DNA from: Chlorokybus atmophyticus | Lineage: Eukaryota; Streptophyta; Chlorokybophyceae; Chlorokybales; Chlorokybaceae | DNA length: 64,000 nt | Assembly (NCBI GenBank): GCA_009103225.1 | Contig: RHPI01000575.1 | Span: 233,527-297,526, forward strand | Direction of reading: 5' to 3' | Shown here: positions 10,461-21,268 of the stretch, piece by piece | Numbering within the stretch: the stretch's first letter is position 1 | Layout: every line of letters starts with the position of its first letter | Program-made: the position numbers and the translations under genes | Notes under the pieces: model-generated | Seen by the model: the letters and a program-made list of their open reading frames with translations, nothing else | What the model was told of the DNA's origin: nothing | Database searches by the model: none

Positions 10461-10522
10461 GAACTGAGCTCCAGAGCTGAAACCTCCCCAGAAACTCAGG
10501 GGGGGGGGGGGGGGGGGGGTGN

Positions 10523-10588
<66 letters not shown>

Positions 10589-11627
10589 GTATGTCATATA
10601 GCACATTATGTACATTAAGGGGGACACCGCCTCCACAAATCCGTGTGATTGAGCGACAGCGGAGCAGCTCCACCAAGCACTCCTCGCCATCCGAGCTGGG
10701 TTATCTTTTACTTTTGCTACAGGTGACAACATGTTGCAGCAACAGGGCTAGCAAGCATGTCTTTCCCTGCATCGGCCCGAGACAGTGTGACCCTCGACTC
10801 TCCTCGACCATAGTTACAAAGTACGCAATACGCGTACTAGTACGTGGTATGCAAAGTACGCATGTTTTTTCGTACTTTTTCCACAGTACGTCAGCCAGTA
10901 CGTATTTCATATCTTGTTCATGCATACCATTGATAAATATTGGTAATTTGTGATGCAATATATGTGCTAACAAATGATGGGCAACTCATTGTACATTATA
11001 ATGCATCATCATACACTGTTTGACATGATGAGATATGATCAAAGTCATTCATCAATGGTAATGCTTTCGCATAACATATTATTACATAACATCACACCAC
11101 TTTCCAAAAGATGCTTTATTACTTGCAGTGCCGATAGATGAGGTGATAGATGAGGTCGCACGGCGCTGCCGCGACCTACCCGCCCCGTGACAGGTCGCGC
11201 GCTCGGCACGTCACCGAAGGCCGTTTGCTGCGCTATCGGCGGTCCTTTCCAAAGAATGACCTATTGTAGCCCAACAACGTACGATTTCACATACTTTCAA
11301 TGTATCATTAATAACTGCTTGTTGTACGTGTACTATTGCATATTATTTTGCCAAAAGTCGCATACTTTGTTATTGTGTCCTCGACCCGACAGCTGTCATA
11401 CCTGGTGCCCGCGCATACCAGCCCTATCGAGCATGCCTACATCGAAACCATCGCCCGGCCTACCAGCATACCAGCGCGCGCGCGTCACGGACCAGTAGGT
11501 AGGTCATGACTCCAGAGTAGCTCACGACCATAGCCTACATAGGCACCGCGCGTAGCTGTTCAGTTGTGCGTTCAGCTATAGTTTGTGTTCTATGTCACGT
11601 GAGGATTGCCATGGAGATAGCCACGAT
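10461..11627. other. Poly-G tract with N, then unassigned sequence
   Basis: Positions 10,501-10,585 are almost pure G with an N at 10,522. This may be an expanded polypurine tract at the end of the gypsy-like relic or a collapsed assembly join. After it nothing coding is recognised. About 10,820-10,905 is rich in GTAC words (cagtacg, gcgtacta). No 3' LTR of the gypsy-like element can be found. Confidence 0.5.
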
Positions 11628-12005
11628 ATTGATGACACACACACATTGACAAGCACATGCACATGGGTGACATGCTACATCACACTCAGCTTGTATTAAG
11701 GCAACAAGTCCGCGGGTCTTATACCCGCCAGATTCTGCGCCAGATACACACACTGCTGGTCTACAAGCTACACCGTACGATATACTTAACCAAATCCTGT
11801 GCTGTAAGTTGCATCACGTAGCTAACTTCAAGATCTACACAACAAGCTACGCCACATGTTATTCGCCTCTATATCCATCAAGATCCATTGGTTCTTGTAA
11901 GCCTTTGCTCTGCAATCTGCTCGGACCCAGTCCGGAGTCATCGAGGTCCTCTCGTGTATTCCTATGCAAAGGGCAAGCTGACCGGATGTAGGAATACCTT
12001 CAACA
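11628..12005 (-). repeat. LTR of an old copia-type element (left end)
   Basis: The right end CAACA at 12,005 is followed by CTCCCACGCGGGCAGC, the same junction as in the two younger copia elements; on the minus strand this is the polypurine tract GTGGGAG followed by the LTR start TGTTGAAGG. The left end is degenerate, near 11,628. The TATA motif lies in the inverted repeat 11,712-11,728. By orientation it is the 3' LTR of a minus-strand element. Confidence 0.7.
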
Positions 12006-14491
12006 CTCCCACGCGGGCAGCTTGGCCTTCACCACTCCTTTGTCAATCACGCATGGTGAACTCCCACGCGCTCCTTGCTTCTCTTCTTGGCGACCTTGTG
12101 CGCGATCATGGTTGAACGACACCCGAGCTCCTCGTGCTCCAGCTCTGCCATGCTTCCCATCATTGCTTCAAACCTGTTCACCTTAAAGTTCTTGTTGTCT
12201 TCACCCGCAAGCTTGATCTCCAGCTTGCTCTTCTTCACTTGCACTTGCTGCACATGCTCGTTACCGCCCTTCACTTGCTGCACCTGTCTTCCTTTGAGAG
12301 AACTTTTGCCTTCAGTGATAACCTTGACTTTGTTCTTCACCACCTTTGACACTTTGCTATCAAGCGCTTGCTTGTAGCTTCTTGCAGCTCACACGGGCTC
12401 TGAACTTTCCTCCACAGCAATCTTCTGTGCCTTCATATTGCTATGACCTTGTGGTTTCTTGAACACTTGCTTCTCAACCACCCTTGCCATTGCAGCAACC
12501 ACCTTGTGCTCATTGTCCTCCTCCACGTAATAAAGTCCACCCTTGTTAATGCCGACCAGCTGTATAACACCCCCACGCAGTATCCTAGCCTTGTACATGT
12601 CAAACAGCACTCGCACCAACCCTCGTGGCTACAGGCACTGAGAACAAATTTGCTGATGCACCTGGCACATGCAGTACATCCCTCAGCACAATCTTTCTCA
12701 CTTCGCCACCAACCTTGCACCTAAGGTTGACGTCCCCTTTTGCAACCGCTTGCAACATTGTCTTACTCCAAAAGTCCACCGTGACAGGCTTTGTCAGAAC
12801 AAAAGTAGTTGACGAGTTTGCTCCTGTCGCTGGTGAGATGCCTTGAAGCTCCCGAATCCAGCACCCACTCATGATACTCTACTTTGAGGTTAATCAAGCA
12901 TAGCCTATACTACGTCTCCAGAGCCCGAGGGGGGGGAGTGGCTCACAAAGAGAAACACCCCCCACCGGGCATTGCAACACATCATGATCATTGCAGGAGC
13001 ATGGAGAGGGAGCTGGTCGGCGCCTCCCATTCTTCCCACGCGGTGTCTAACGGCAGCAGCAAGGCTTGAGCAGCTGGTAGGCGCAGTCTGTGCGCATGCG
13101 GTAACTCCAATGTGTCAGCTAGGGCAAATGGCGCAGGCGATGGCCGAGCACAGCATCTTAACCCAAGCCACCACTCAACGTTTTTGCTGCAGAGCGACTC
13201 CTCCGGTAACACCAGCGCCTTGGGTGCTTTCTTCAGAGAAAGAAAGCGAGCCTAGCCGTGCGAGCAGGTGCTAAAGAATTGCGCCCGCAAGAGAGAAGGC
13301 AGCGTAGAGGAGAAGAGGCGCTTAGCAACAGAGCGCTGGCGAGGCGAGTTTGGCGAGTGAGCTTTGGCTGCTGGTGCTGCCGTCGGCACTCCGAAAGACG
13401 TGACAACAAATGCATCGGCAGCTTGATGGGCCTGCCTTACCTGTTGAAGGCGACACGCCTGCTGCATCATCAAGCAGCATATTCAAAGATATGCCAGCAG
13501 GCCAACGCGAGGCATGTTGTAACCTCCCTGCTGACGCTGCGGACAATATGCCCGCTGCATCAGCTGTCAGCATGTTCAAAGACATGCCTGCTGCCGAGCC
13601 AGCCTGCCCCGTGTGCTAACGGCACAATGCAAGTAGTGTCAACAGCCGTCACCTATGGGCTGGCGTGCATAAACGGGGAGAGCAGCGCCGTGCGAGAGTG
13701 ACGCCACGCTTAGAGAGCGCTGGGCAAGTGTCGACCCATCATTAAAGTCCGACTTGGTGCACGCTCAAGCAGGTAGTTCTCGCACCTAATGAGTGGGGTC
13801 CAGCGTTGGCCCCCGCTGAGTGGACTGGCAGCAACTTGCTCGTGAAAACGTGTTGTCCATCGTGAGGACCATCATCAAGGACAACTTCGCCATCCTCCTC
13901 TCCGGACCCCTCACCGCCTGAGTGCTGCAGATGGCAAAGAAGAGACCCAATTCTTTCAAGTCTCAATTGAGCGGGTATCCCAGCGCTAGCAAGGTGTTGC
14001 GGATGCAACCCTGAAACCGATCAACCAAAGATGTGGGGTGAGGATGGAAGCGGGGGGAGGCGTTCCACCCTCATGCCCGAGACTTGCCCTACATTAGTAA
14101 GTAACACCCTCGGGGCTAACTCTAAGCGGGGGGAGGGGATAACATCACACGTGATGATAGGTATTAAAAAGATCGAGTGATACACTCCTTCCCAGGCTCT
14201 ATTCCCAACGATAACATCGGATTGGTGTGTCAAAGAGAGGGAGCTGAGCAAATACCTGAGGGGGGTGACCTTGCTCCGGAGGCGCTGTTGCGTGCTGCAT
14301 GCTGGCTTCCTCCTCCTCCTCAACTATGTCGCACTAGGCTCGGGGAGGGCTGACAGCTGGTGGGAAAAGCCAGTGATTGAGCGGAAGCTGCGAGGCAGGA
14401 GGGTCCAAGTGCTTGCTGCCGTCACCAGCTGAAAGGCTGCTTTTCTACTTGCGCTTCATCTCCTACCAGAGAAGATTAAACGCGCTGCGCG
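12006..14491 (-). mobile_element. Remnant of a copia-type element, minus strand
   Basis: On the minus strand at about 12,880-12,600 a copia protease can be followed: WVLDSGASRHLTSD with an intact catalytic Asp, then after a frameshift VLRDVLHVPGASANLFSV. Further downstream on that strand (12,620-12,050) are Lys/Glu-rich frames that do not match integrase or RT, so most of pol is gone or replaced. From about 12,900 to 14,490 only short frames are seen and no domain can be named. No matching 5' LTR is visible, because the younger element begins at 14,492. Confidence 0.6.
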
Positions 14492-14606
14492 TGTTGAAGG
14501 ACAAGCATGCACAAGTAGCTGAGGCAAGCATGGACACACAGAGACAGAGCTACCGCCACCAGATCATACACAAGTCACATCACATTTGTCTATCACAAGT
14601 TGTCCG

Positions 14607-14622
14607 CTGGTTCTTATACCAG
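14607..14622 (-). promoter_or_regulatory. TATA-in-hairpin of the large copia element (left LTR)
   Basis: On the minus strand CTGGTATAAGAACCAG: arms CTGGT and ACCAG enclose the TATA core. The right LTR copy at 21,119-21,134 has one arm mismatch (CTAGT instead of CTGGT). Confidence 0.6.
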
Positions 14623-14761
14623 CCAGTTACATACACGTCTACATTTGCAAGCACTGCGTAAGCTATACTTAGCCTTGTGACGCGCTGTCTTCCTTACAAC
14701 TAGAGCTTATTAACAAGCTCTCACACGCCTAATATGAGTAAGTATACGCGGAGATATGAAG

Positions 14762-15219
14762 TGTTGACATACACACGTGCAAGTGACACGCCAACAACAT
14801 CAACACAAGAGCATGACTGCTACTGCCGCCATAGCATCCGCACACATGCTACGTCGTGACCTCTTATCTTCATTGCAACAAGTCTGGGGCTTTATACCCC
14901 GCCAGTCTCTACACACGTCTACATTGGCAAGCACCGCGTGCGCTATACTCAGCCGATTGCTGTTTTGTAAGCTACGCTGTCTAGCTCATAACTAGAGCTT
15001 TCCAACAAGCTAAGCCACGCCTGCTAAGCTTACGTATCCACAAAGCTACGCGATTTCTCCCAAGGCTCTACCAAGCAGCCTGGTCCGGAGTCCGTCATGA
15101 CTCGACCGTCTTGCTAAGTTTGGAGTCCACGCGCTTCTTCCTGGTACCTTCGACCCTCGACTCCTGTATGAAGGGCAAGCTGACCGGATACAAGCATCAC
15201 CCATGTAACACCTTCAACA
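14762..15219 (-). repeat. Left LTR of the small copia element
   Basis: 458 bp, bounded by TGTTGA and TTCAACA. It is the 3' LTR in element orientation. It holds the TATA hairpin GGGGTATAAAGCCCC (minus strand, 14,886-14,900). Confidence 0.92.
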
Positions 15220-16078
15220 CTCCCACGCGGGCAGCTTGTCCTTCAACATCAGCTCCTCCATTACTCACGCACACCGCTTGCTCTCATGCAAGCCTTCACC
15301 TTTTTTTGTCTCATGCCTCCATGCTTCTCATGGATGATCTTGAAGTCATTCACTTCCACAGCAACTCGAGCCTCATGGTTGACCACCAACCTTGCTCCTT
15401 GCTGTACATACATGTTGCCTTCATGCACCCGCTGCATCTGTCCTCGTTGACAGTGCCTCCGCCGCTGGTATTAGCCCATGACTCCTCTAGTCAACTTGCT
15501 TTCCACCACTTGCAGCTCCCACGGGCTCCGCAATCGCAACCTACTTGTGCCTCCTTGTTGCTCATGACCTTGTGGTATCTTGCAACTCCATCCTCAACCA
15601 CCCTTGTCAATGCAGCAACCTTGCGCACACCATGGCCATCTTCATGTCCACGTCCACATGCTTCTGCGTATAGCCTCCAAGCTTCACACCTCCAGGATGC
15701 TCCATGTCCAGCTTCCAAGTGATCACGCTTCCAGGATGCTCATCACGCTTCCTCGCATGCACCCTCAGCCAAGCACTCCACATGCTTCAACCAAAGTACC
15801 AAGCACTTTACCATGCTTCACCAAGGACTGCCCTTGCTCCCCTTCTCGGAAGGTCCATCAAACACTCCACCGTGCTCGACCTCAAGGGTTGCCATCTGCT
15901 CCCCTTCCTTCCACCAAGCACATTAACGTGCTTACCACGGGTTGCCTCTCGCATTCCTTAAAGCGCTTCACCACGCTCCACCAAGTACTCCTCGCACTCA
16001 GCAACACGAGCTGACATCTTCAGCTCCCACGTATCAAGGACGCCTCCTCTTTCAAGTACTTCACGTACTCTCTTTCAG

Positions 16079-16222
16079 TCACCAGAAGATCTCCATCATC
16101 TCCTCCTCTTGGTCCATGTACTTCCGCATCTCCTTGTGGGCCAGTAGTAGCTCCATCTTCACACTCCAAGTGTTGTAGTCGTCAACGTCCAGTAGTCCAA
16201 TCGCGATCTTCAAGCCGTCCAT
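16079..16222 (-). pseudogene. Truncated copia gag start of the small element
   Basis: The minus-strand frame begins with Met at 16,222 and ends at 16,079 (47 residues). It contains the start of a copia Gag polypeptide (LLDVDDYNTWSVKMELLLAH), homologous to LDTDNYNTWCMEMKALLIH of the large element. Everything after residue 47 is replaced by decayed sequence. The retained segment next to the primer-binding site may serve packaging and not protein function (inference). Confidence 0.6.
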
Positions 16223-16342
16223 GCTGGTGGCCTTGGTTGGTTGCCCTCTCTGCTCACAGACCTCACAACCCCACACTACCACAAAGCAACTACAGTTACA
16301 CATACAATTGTAACACACTCCATCAACCTACACAAGCATGTG

Positions 16343-16355
16343 TGGGCCCATAACC
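16343..16355 (-). promoter_or_regulatory. Primer-binding site matching the initiator tRNA-Met anticodon arm
   Basis: On the plus strand TGGGCCCATAACC directly abuts the 5' LTR end at 16,356. This is the sequence of the anticodon stem-loop of eukaryotic initiator tRNA-Met (anticodon CAU), so the minus-strand RNA can pair with it. Drosophila copia is known to prime from a cleaved half of the same tRNA. Confidence 0.85.
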
Positions 16356-16813
16356 TGTTGACATACACACGTGCAAGTGACACGCCAACAACATCAACAC
16401 AAGAGCATGACTGCTACTGCCGCCATAGCATCCGCACACATGCTACATCGTGACCTCTTATCTTCATTGCAACAAGTCTGGGGCTTTATACCCCGCCAGT
16501 CTCTACACACGTCTACATTGGCAAGCACCGCGTGCGCTATACTCAGCCGATTGCTGTTCTGTAAGCTACGCTGTCTAGCTCATAACTAGAGCTTTCCAAC
16601 AAGCTAAGCCACGTCTGTTAAGCTTACGTATCCACAAAGCTACGCGATTTCTCCCAAGGCTCTACCAAGCAGCCTGGTCCGGAGTCCGTCATGACTCGAC
16701 CGTCTTGCTAAGTTTGGAGTCCACGCGCTTCTTCCTGGTACCTTCGACCCTCGACTCCTAAATGAAGGGCAAGCTGACCGGATACAAGCATCACCCATGT
16801 AACACCTTCAACA
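16356..16813 (-). repeat. Right LTR of the small copia element
   Basis: 458 bp, the 5' LTR in element orientation. It carries the same TATA hairpin at 16,480-16,494 and is followed by the target duplication TGAAG. Confidence 0.92.
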
Positions 16814-17002
16814 TGAAGCAGTTAATAAGCCTCCAGTCTGGAGTCCGAAGTCTTGTCCGACGATGCTGTCTTGCTAAGTCCGGACCTTGTGCTCGTCCTT
16901 ACCAACTTCTACTCTTGTGTGGAGGGTTGATGCTGATCATATGTAGGAATACTCTCAACACTCCCACGCGAGCAGCTTGACCTCCAACGCTTGATTCCAT
17001 TG

Positions 17003-17828
17003 TTAAACACAGATGCCAAGTCCTGCGCAACAAGTTTTGAACTTGAGCGGTGACAATGGCTTTGTCATGAAGTTCGCCAGCATGTCTTCAGAATTACAGT
17101 ACTGGAACTCCACCTCTCTCCGTGTGACCCTGTCTCGCACAAAGTGATGCATAACATCAATGTGCTTCGTCCTTGCCGAGGCAATGGGATGCTTTAACAA
17201 CTTGATGGCTCCTTGGTTGTCACAGTTGATGACGACGCACGTGATTGGGTGCTTCAGGTCTGCCTTAAGCTTGCGAAGCCAAAGTGCCTCTTTCGCAGCT
17301 GCTGCCGCTGCCATGTACTCAGCTTCTAATGTAGATGCTGCAGTAGTGGGTTGTAGCCTGCTGTTCCAGCTCACCACGCTTCCGTTTATCTTGAACACGT
17401 AGCCTGTTGTGGACCTCCTGCTGTCGGAGGTCACCAGCAAAGTCCGAGTCGCAGTACCCCTCCAACTGAGTACTCCCGCTCGTAAACTTGATTCCAACTG
17501 TTGCGCTTCCGGCAACATAACGTGGTACTCCCTTTGCAGCTTTCCAATGCTCCATGCTCGGTGCAGACATGTAGCGTGCAAGTACTCCCACAGCATGTGC
17601 AACATCGGGACGTGTGCACACTGCCAGATAGAGCATGCTGCCTACCAGTTCACCGTATGGGTACTGTACCCTGTCGAGTACCTCCTCATTCTTTGCCTTG
17701 ATTAGGGCAATGCCAAGTGCCAGCGGTGTGGTCTTGGTCTTTGCTTCAGTGAGCCCGAACTTGGTGACGAGTCTGCTCACCATTTGCTCCGAACTAATCT
17801 TGATTGTGTGCCGCCCTGTCGCGCTCAA
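17003..17828 (-). pseudogene. copia RNase H region of the large element
   Basis: Read on the minus strand, the region contains the post-RT segment typical of copia (YGELVGSMLYLAVCTRPDVA, then LEGYCDSDFAGD). After a frameshift near 17,430 come the RNase H signatures SWNSRLQPTTAASTLEAEYM, INCDNQGAIKLLKHP and KHIDVMHHFVRD. The frame ends at 17,003 close to the 3' LTR. The catalytic acidic residues (D in CDSDFAGD, E in STLEAEYM, D in CDNQGA) are present, but the frame is split. Confidence 0.88.
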
Positions 17829-18480
17829 CTACCATGCCAAGAAACCACTTGGCCTCTCCAAGATCACTAACTGAGAATGCTTGCTGTGGAGCAAGATTCG
17901 TCTCCTGCAGGTGGTGCACCTGCCTGGCGGTGATGATAATATCATCAACATACACGAGCAGCCAGACCTGGTTGTTTGCATGGATGAAGAGTCCAGAATT
18001 TGCAGAGGATGCGGTGTAGCCAAGTGCCTCAAGCTCTTTGGTGAGCCTAATATGCCACATACGCGGTGCCTGTCGCAGCCCGTATAGTGCCTTGATCAGC
18101 TTGCACGTTGTGCCTCTCTCCCCTTCTTCATGTCCAGGTGGTTGCTCGATGAAGATCTCCTCCAGCTCTCCGTAAAGGAATGCAAGGTGATGTAGCTTTG
18201 GGTCTTCAGCAGCAAGCACAGCTAGCAATGCACGAAAGGTGGTATGCTTACTTGCAGGTGCAAATACTTCGTTGAAGTCCACACCTTCCTGCTGCAAGAA
18301 GCCCTTTTCCACCAGTCTTGCCTTATAGCGCTCAATGTTGCCTTAACCATCATGCTTCACCTTAAAGACCCACTTCACTGGAATGGTCTTCACTCCTTGC
18401 GGAATTTGCTCCAGTGACCAAGTGTTGTTGGCATGGAGTGACGCAATCTCCTCATCCATAGCACGCTGCTATCGCTTCGC
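17794..18480 (-). pseudogene. copia reverse transcriptase of the large element
   Basis: The minus-strand frame 18,312-17,794 contains GVDFNEVFAPASKHTTFRAL, AFLYGELEEIFIEQPPG, KALYGLRQAPRMWH and the catalytic YVDDIIITA. These are the standard copia RT blocks. The second half of the LDVxTAF block is altered. The N-terminal RT part (18,480-18,320) is decayed, with a stop near 18,343. RT would copy the RNA into cDNA from the tRNA primer described below. Confidence 0.88.
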
Positions 18481-18488
18481 ATCTGGTG

Positions 18489-19742
18489 CTAATAATGCCT
18501 CCTCATAGGTGCTTCACTCTGCATACTGGCGACGTATGCCTTTTTGAGAGAGTCTGGAGCTGATCTCTGCCTCCCAGGGTATCTCCGAGCGGCGTGCTCC
18601 TGCTGTAGGTGCGACTGCTTGTCTGCTACATTGGAGTCTTGCTCACCCTTGTCGTCGATGATGGCCTTGCCGGCAACTCCCCATGTCCTTGGAAGTTCCT
18701 CCAGCTGTGCTTCATCTTCATCGCGAGGAAAGAAGCCTGCTTCTGGTTGTGATAATCCCTCGTGGAAAACCATGTCTGTGCTCACGATGATCTTCTGAGT
18801 GTCCTCTTGCAAGATCCTGTAAGCCTTGCAACCCGGCTCACAACCAACGAAGATGCCCTTCTTGCTGACCGGCTCCAACTTGTGCCTGAGCTGTTTAGGC
18901 ACTAGTGCATATGCTGTGCATCCGAATACACGCATACCACTCACATCCAGTGTGGCTCCGTAGAAGAGCTCCCACGGCGTCTTCTGCTTCGAGCTCACCG
19001 GAGACATTGCGGATGTAGTTGGCAGTGAGTACTGCCTGCTTCCTCAAACTATCTTCAATCCATGCATCGTTGAGCATGGCTCGAACACACTCCAAGAGTG
19101 GGTTCGAGCCATGTTAAGGCGTTCAGCTGCTCCATTTCGCTGCGGGGTGTAGGGTGCCGTTGTCTTGTGGCGTATGCCCTTGCTGGCAAAAAACTCCTTG
19201 AACTCCTTGTTGATGTACTCCCCTCCTCGGTCACTCCTTATTGCCTTCATCTTGTTGTCAGACTACGTCTCCAACAAGGCCACGACTGTGCGCACAGCTC
19301 CAGCAACTTCTGACTTGAGCAGCAATGGAAAGATGATGGACAGCTTGCTGTAGTCGTCGAGGAATGTAGCAAAGTATCTGGCCCCTCTCTTTGCCACAAT
19401 GCGCATAGGGTCACAGACATCCATGTGCACAAGCTCGCAAGGATGCTGATTGCTAGAATAGGATAACAGGAATGGCATAGCATGCTGCTTTGCAACAAGG
19501 CATGGTTCACAAAGTGCACCTGATGCATTCTTGAGTTCTTCATTATCGAGATGGATGCCGTTGACCATCTTCTCAGTAACAAGGCAAATGAGGTGGACGT
19601 AGCTCAGATGCCTAAACCTCCGATGCCACAATGTTGGCGACTCCTTGTCCATCACCACCATGGCTTGGATGTTAATGTCTAGAGACTGTTCCACGTGGTA
19701 GAGCCCTCCCGGACCAGCGATTCCAACCGTGCACGACCCCAT
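18489..19742 (-). pseudogene. copia integrase of the large element
   Basis: The minus-strand sequence holds the zinc-binding region (WHRRFRHLSY, then CEPCLVAKQ), the first catalytic Asp in VHMDVCDP, the second in IRSDRGGEY and the Glu in RNGAAERLN. It is followed by the conserved TPWELFYGATLDVSGMRVFG segment and GIFVGCEPGCKAYR. An in-frame stop interrupts the core near 19,265, and frameshifts occur near 19,050. All three catalytic acidic residues survive. Confidence 0.88.
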
Positions 19743-19805
19743 CTAGAATGACTGAGCAGCCACCCTTCCAAAATAGGATCTCCGTGCCTAAGCGCTCCGC
19801 AACCC

Positions 19806-20110
19806 TCACAGAGAATAGACTCGCAATAGCCTTAGGAACAGGAGCAGGATGTTGCGTAACAACACCTCGCGTAGTGTGTTACCAACCTTGCAATGGAGTC
19901 GTACGCTGCCAACTCCCTCAGCCATCAATACTTCGCCACTGAAGCCCGCTACCTTCACTGTAGACGTCAGCTTTTTGTAGCTCTCCATCTCTTCTTGTTG
20001 GTGTGAGATGACGACGCATCCAGAGTTCACCACCCAGAAAGCTGTATTCTCCTTCGAATTCTCCCTGATGCGGTGAAGGCGACATGTTTCTGCTTGTGAT
20101 GATGCTCGTT
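19806..20110 (-). pseudogene. copia protease of the large element, catalytic Asp replaced
   Basis: On the minus strand the segment reads FWVVNSGCVVISHQ where copia proteases have a DSG motif. The codon at 20,027-20,025 is AAC (Asn), so the catalytic aspartate is gone. Downstream VGSVRLHCKVGNTLREVLL matches the homologous protease of the 12.6-kb remnant, which still has DSGA. Confidence 0.75.
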
Positions 20111-20883
20111 GCTAGTGCTTGCTCTCGGTTGCCCCTGTTGTTTCTTTCGACAGTCCCGCATGATTTGACCCTTCCAACCACATCAATGGCATGTGAGGTC
20201 ATTGTAACGAGGGTTGCCCGGCTTGTTGCCCTTGTACTTCTCTTCACGATTGCTCTCCTTTGCGTGCTTGCCGGTGTAGAAGGCGACGGCATCCGGTTGC
20301 TCGTTCATCTTCACAACTCGCTGCTCCGTGGTGAGCAGCTTCGGTAGCACATCGTCTAAAGTCAACTCCGATGATGACGTCTCCAGCAGGGTTGCGACGA
20401 CTTCGTACTCTGCTGGTAGCCCTGCAACAATGGCCATCATGACTTCGTTTCCCCCATGTTGTGGCCGACGTTGATAAGGTCCGCCCATAGCTCTCTTGCG
20501 CGTGCAATATACTTCGCGATGGGTTCTGCTGCCTCCTTCCTGAGTGCGCTGAGCTGCTTGCGTAGATGCAACTTTTTGGCATTGTTTTTGGCTCTGAAAA
20601 CGGCTGATAGCCTTTCCCAAGCTTGTCTACCATCTTCACATGCAGTGACCATGGGAAAGTGGTGCGGTATGCAATTCAACATAAGCAAAGAGTGTGCTTC
20701 TACTGAATGCTCTGACCACACAGTGCTCACTCCTGATGTTGGTGGTGGTGCCTTCGGATTAACATACTTCCACACCTTCTTATGGATGAGCAAGGCCTTC
20801 ATCTCCATGCACCATGTGTTGTAGTTGTCGGTGTCCAGCTTTGCAATATGCCCTGTGTCGTAGGCCCCCTCCATCTCTGTCAT
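20111..20883 (-). pseudogene. copia gag of the large element
   Basis: It begins with Met at 20,883 on the minus strand. LDTDNYNTWCMEMKALLIHK and the following helical region match copia-type Gag. After a frameshift near 20,450 the frame continues with MMAIVAGLPAEYEVVATLL to 20,183. The zinc knuckle has a stop in CH*CGWKGQIMRDC, and its histidine is replaced by Gln, so the nucleic-acid-binding finger is dead. Confidence 0.8.
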
Positions 20884-20995
20884 GCCTGCCTTTGCTTGCA
20901 GGTGACACCCAAGGCTCTGCTACCAACAAGCTACCGTAGTGTAGAACTACTACTAGTATGCACACAAGCTAATCTCACACTCTTCAAGCGTAGTG

Positions 20996-21008
20996 TGGGC
21001 CCATAACC
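20996..21008 (-). promoter_or_regulatory. Primer-binding site of the large copia element
   Basis: TGGGCCCATAACC on the plus strand, directly next to the 5' LTR end at 21,009, is identical to the site of the small element. It matches the initiator tRNA-Met anticodon arm, not the tRNA 3' end. Confidence 0.85.
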
Positions 21009-21268
21009 TGTTGAAGGACTAGCATGCACATGTAGCTGAGGCAAGCATGGACACACAGAGACAGAGCTACCGCCACCAGAGCATACACAAGTCACACTTA
21101 TATATTACAAGTTGTCCGCTGGTTCTTATACTAGCCAGTTACATACACGTCTGCATTTGCAAGCACTGCGTAAGCTATACTTAGCCTTGTGACGCGCTGT
21201 CTTCCTTACAACTAGAGCTTATTGACAAGCTCTCACACGCCTAATATGAGTAAGTATACGCGGAGATA

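Larger units (their letters stand above)
2335..10500 (+). mobile_element. Decayed Ty3/gypsy-like retrotransposon with DNA methyltransferase and PHD finger
   Basis: The internal region reads, in order on the plus strand, capsid-like gag with two CCHC zinc knuckles, aspartic protease, a C5 cytosine methyltransferase domain, reverse transcriptase, RNase H, integrase with GPY-like tail, and a PHD finger. The order RT-RNaseH-integrase is that of the Ty3/gypsy superfamily. Every domain contains stops or frameshifts, and the RT has an internal deletion, so the copy is dead. No LTR of its own is identified: the left end abuts LTR A (of a different family) and the right end runs into a poly-G tract with an N. 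A solo LTR is inserted at 3452-3920. Confidence 0.85.
14762..16813 (-). mobile_element. Small non-autonomous copia-type element nested in an LTR, target duplication TGAAG
   Basis: The LTRs are 14,762-15,219 and 16,356-16,813, both exactly 458 bp, nearly identical in sequence, and bounded by TGTTGA and TTCAACA. TGAAG flanks the element at 14,757-14,761 and 16,814-16,818. The internal region is only about 1.1 kb and retains a gag start on the minus strand (16,222 down to 16,079, with DVDDYNTWSVKMELLL, a copia gag signature), a primer-binding site at 16,343-16,355 and the polypurine tract next to the left LTR. No protease, integrase or RT is present, so it would need enzymes supplied in trans. 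The near-identity of its LTRs makes it the youngest dated insertion here. Confidence 0.93.

Noticed and set aside
10519-10676. Polyglycine or polyproline protein around the poly-G tract
   Set aside because: It is the translation of a G homopolymer containing an N.
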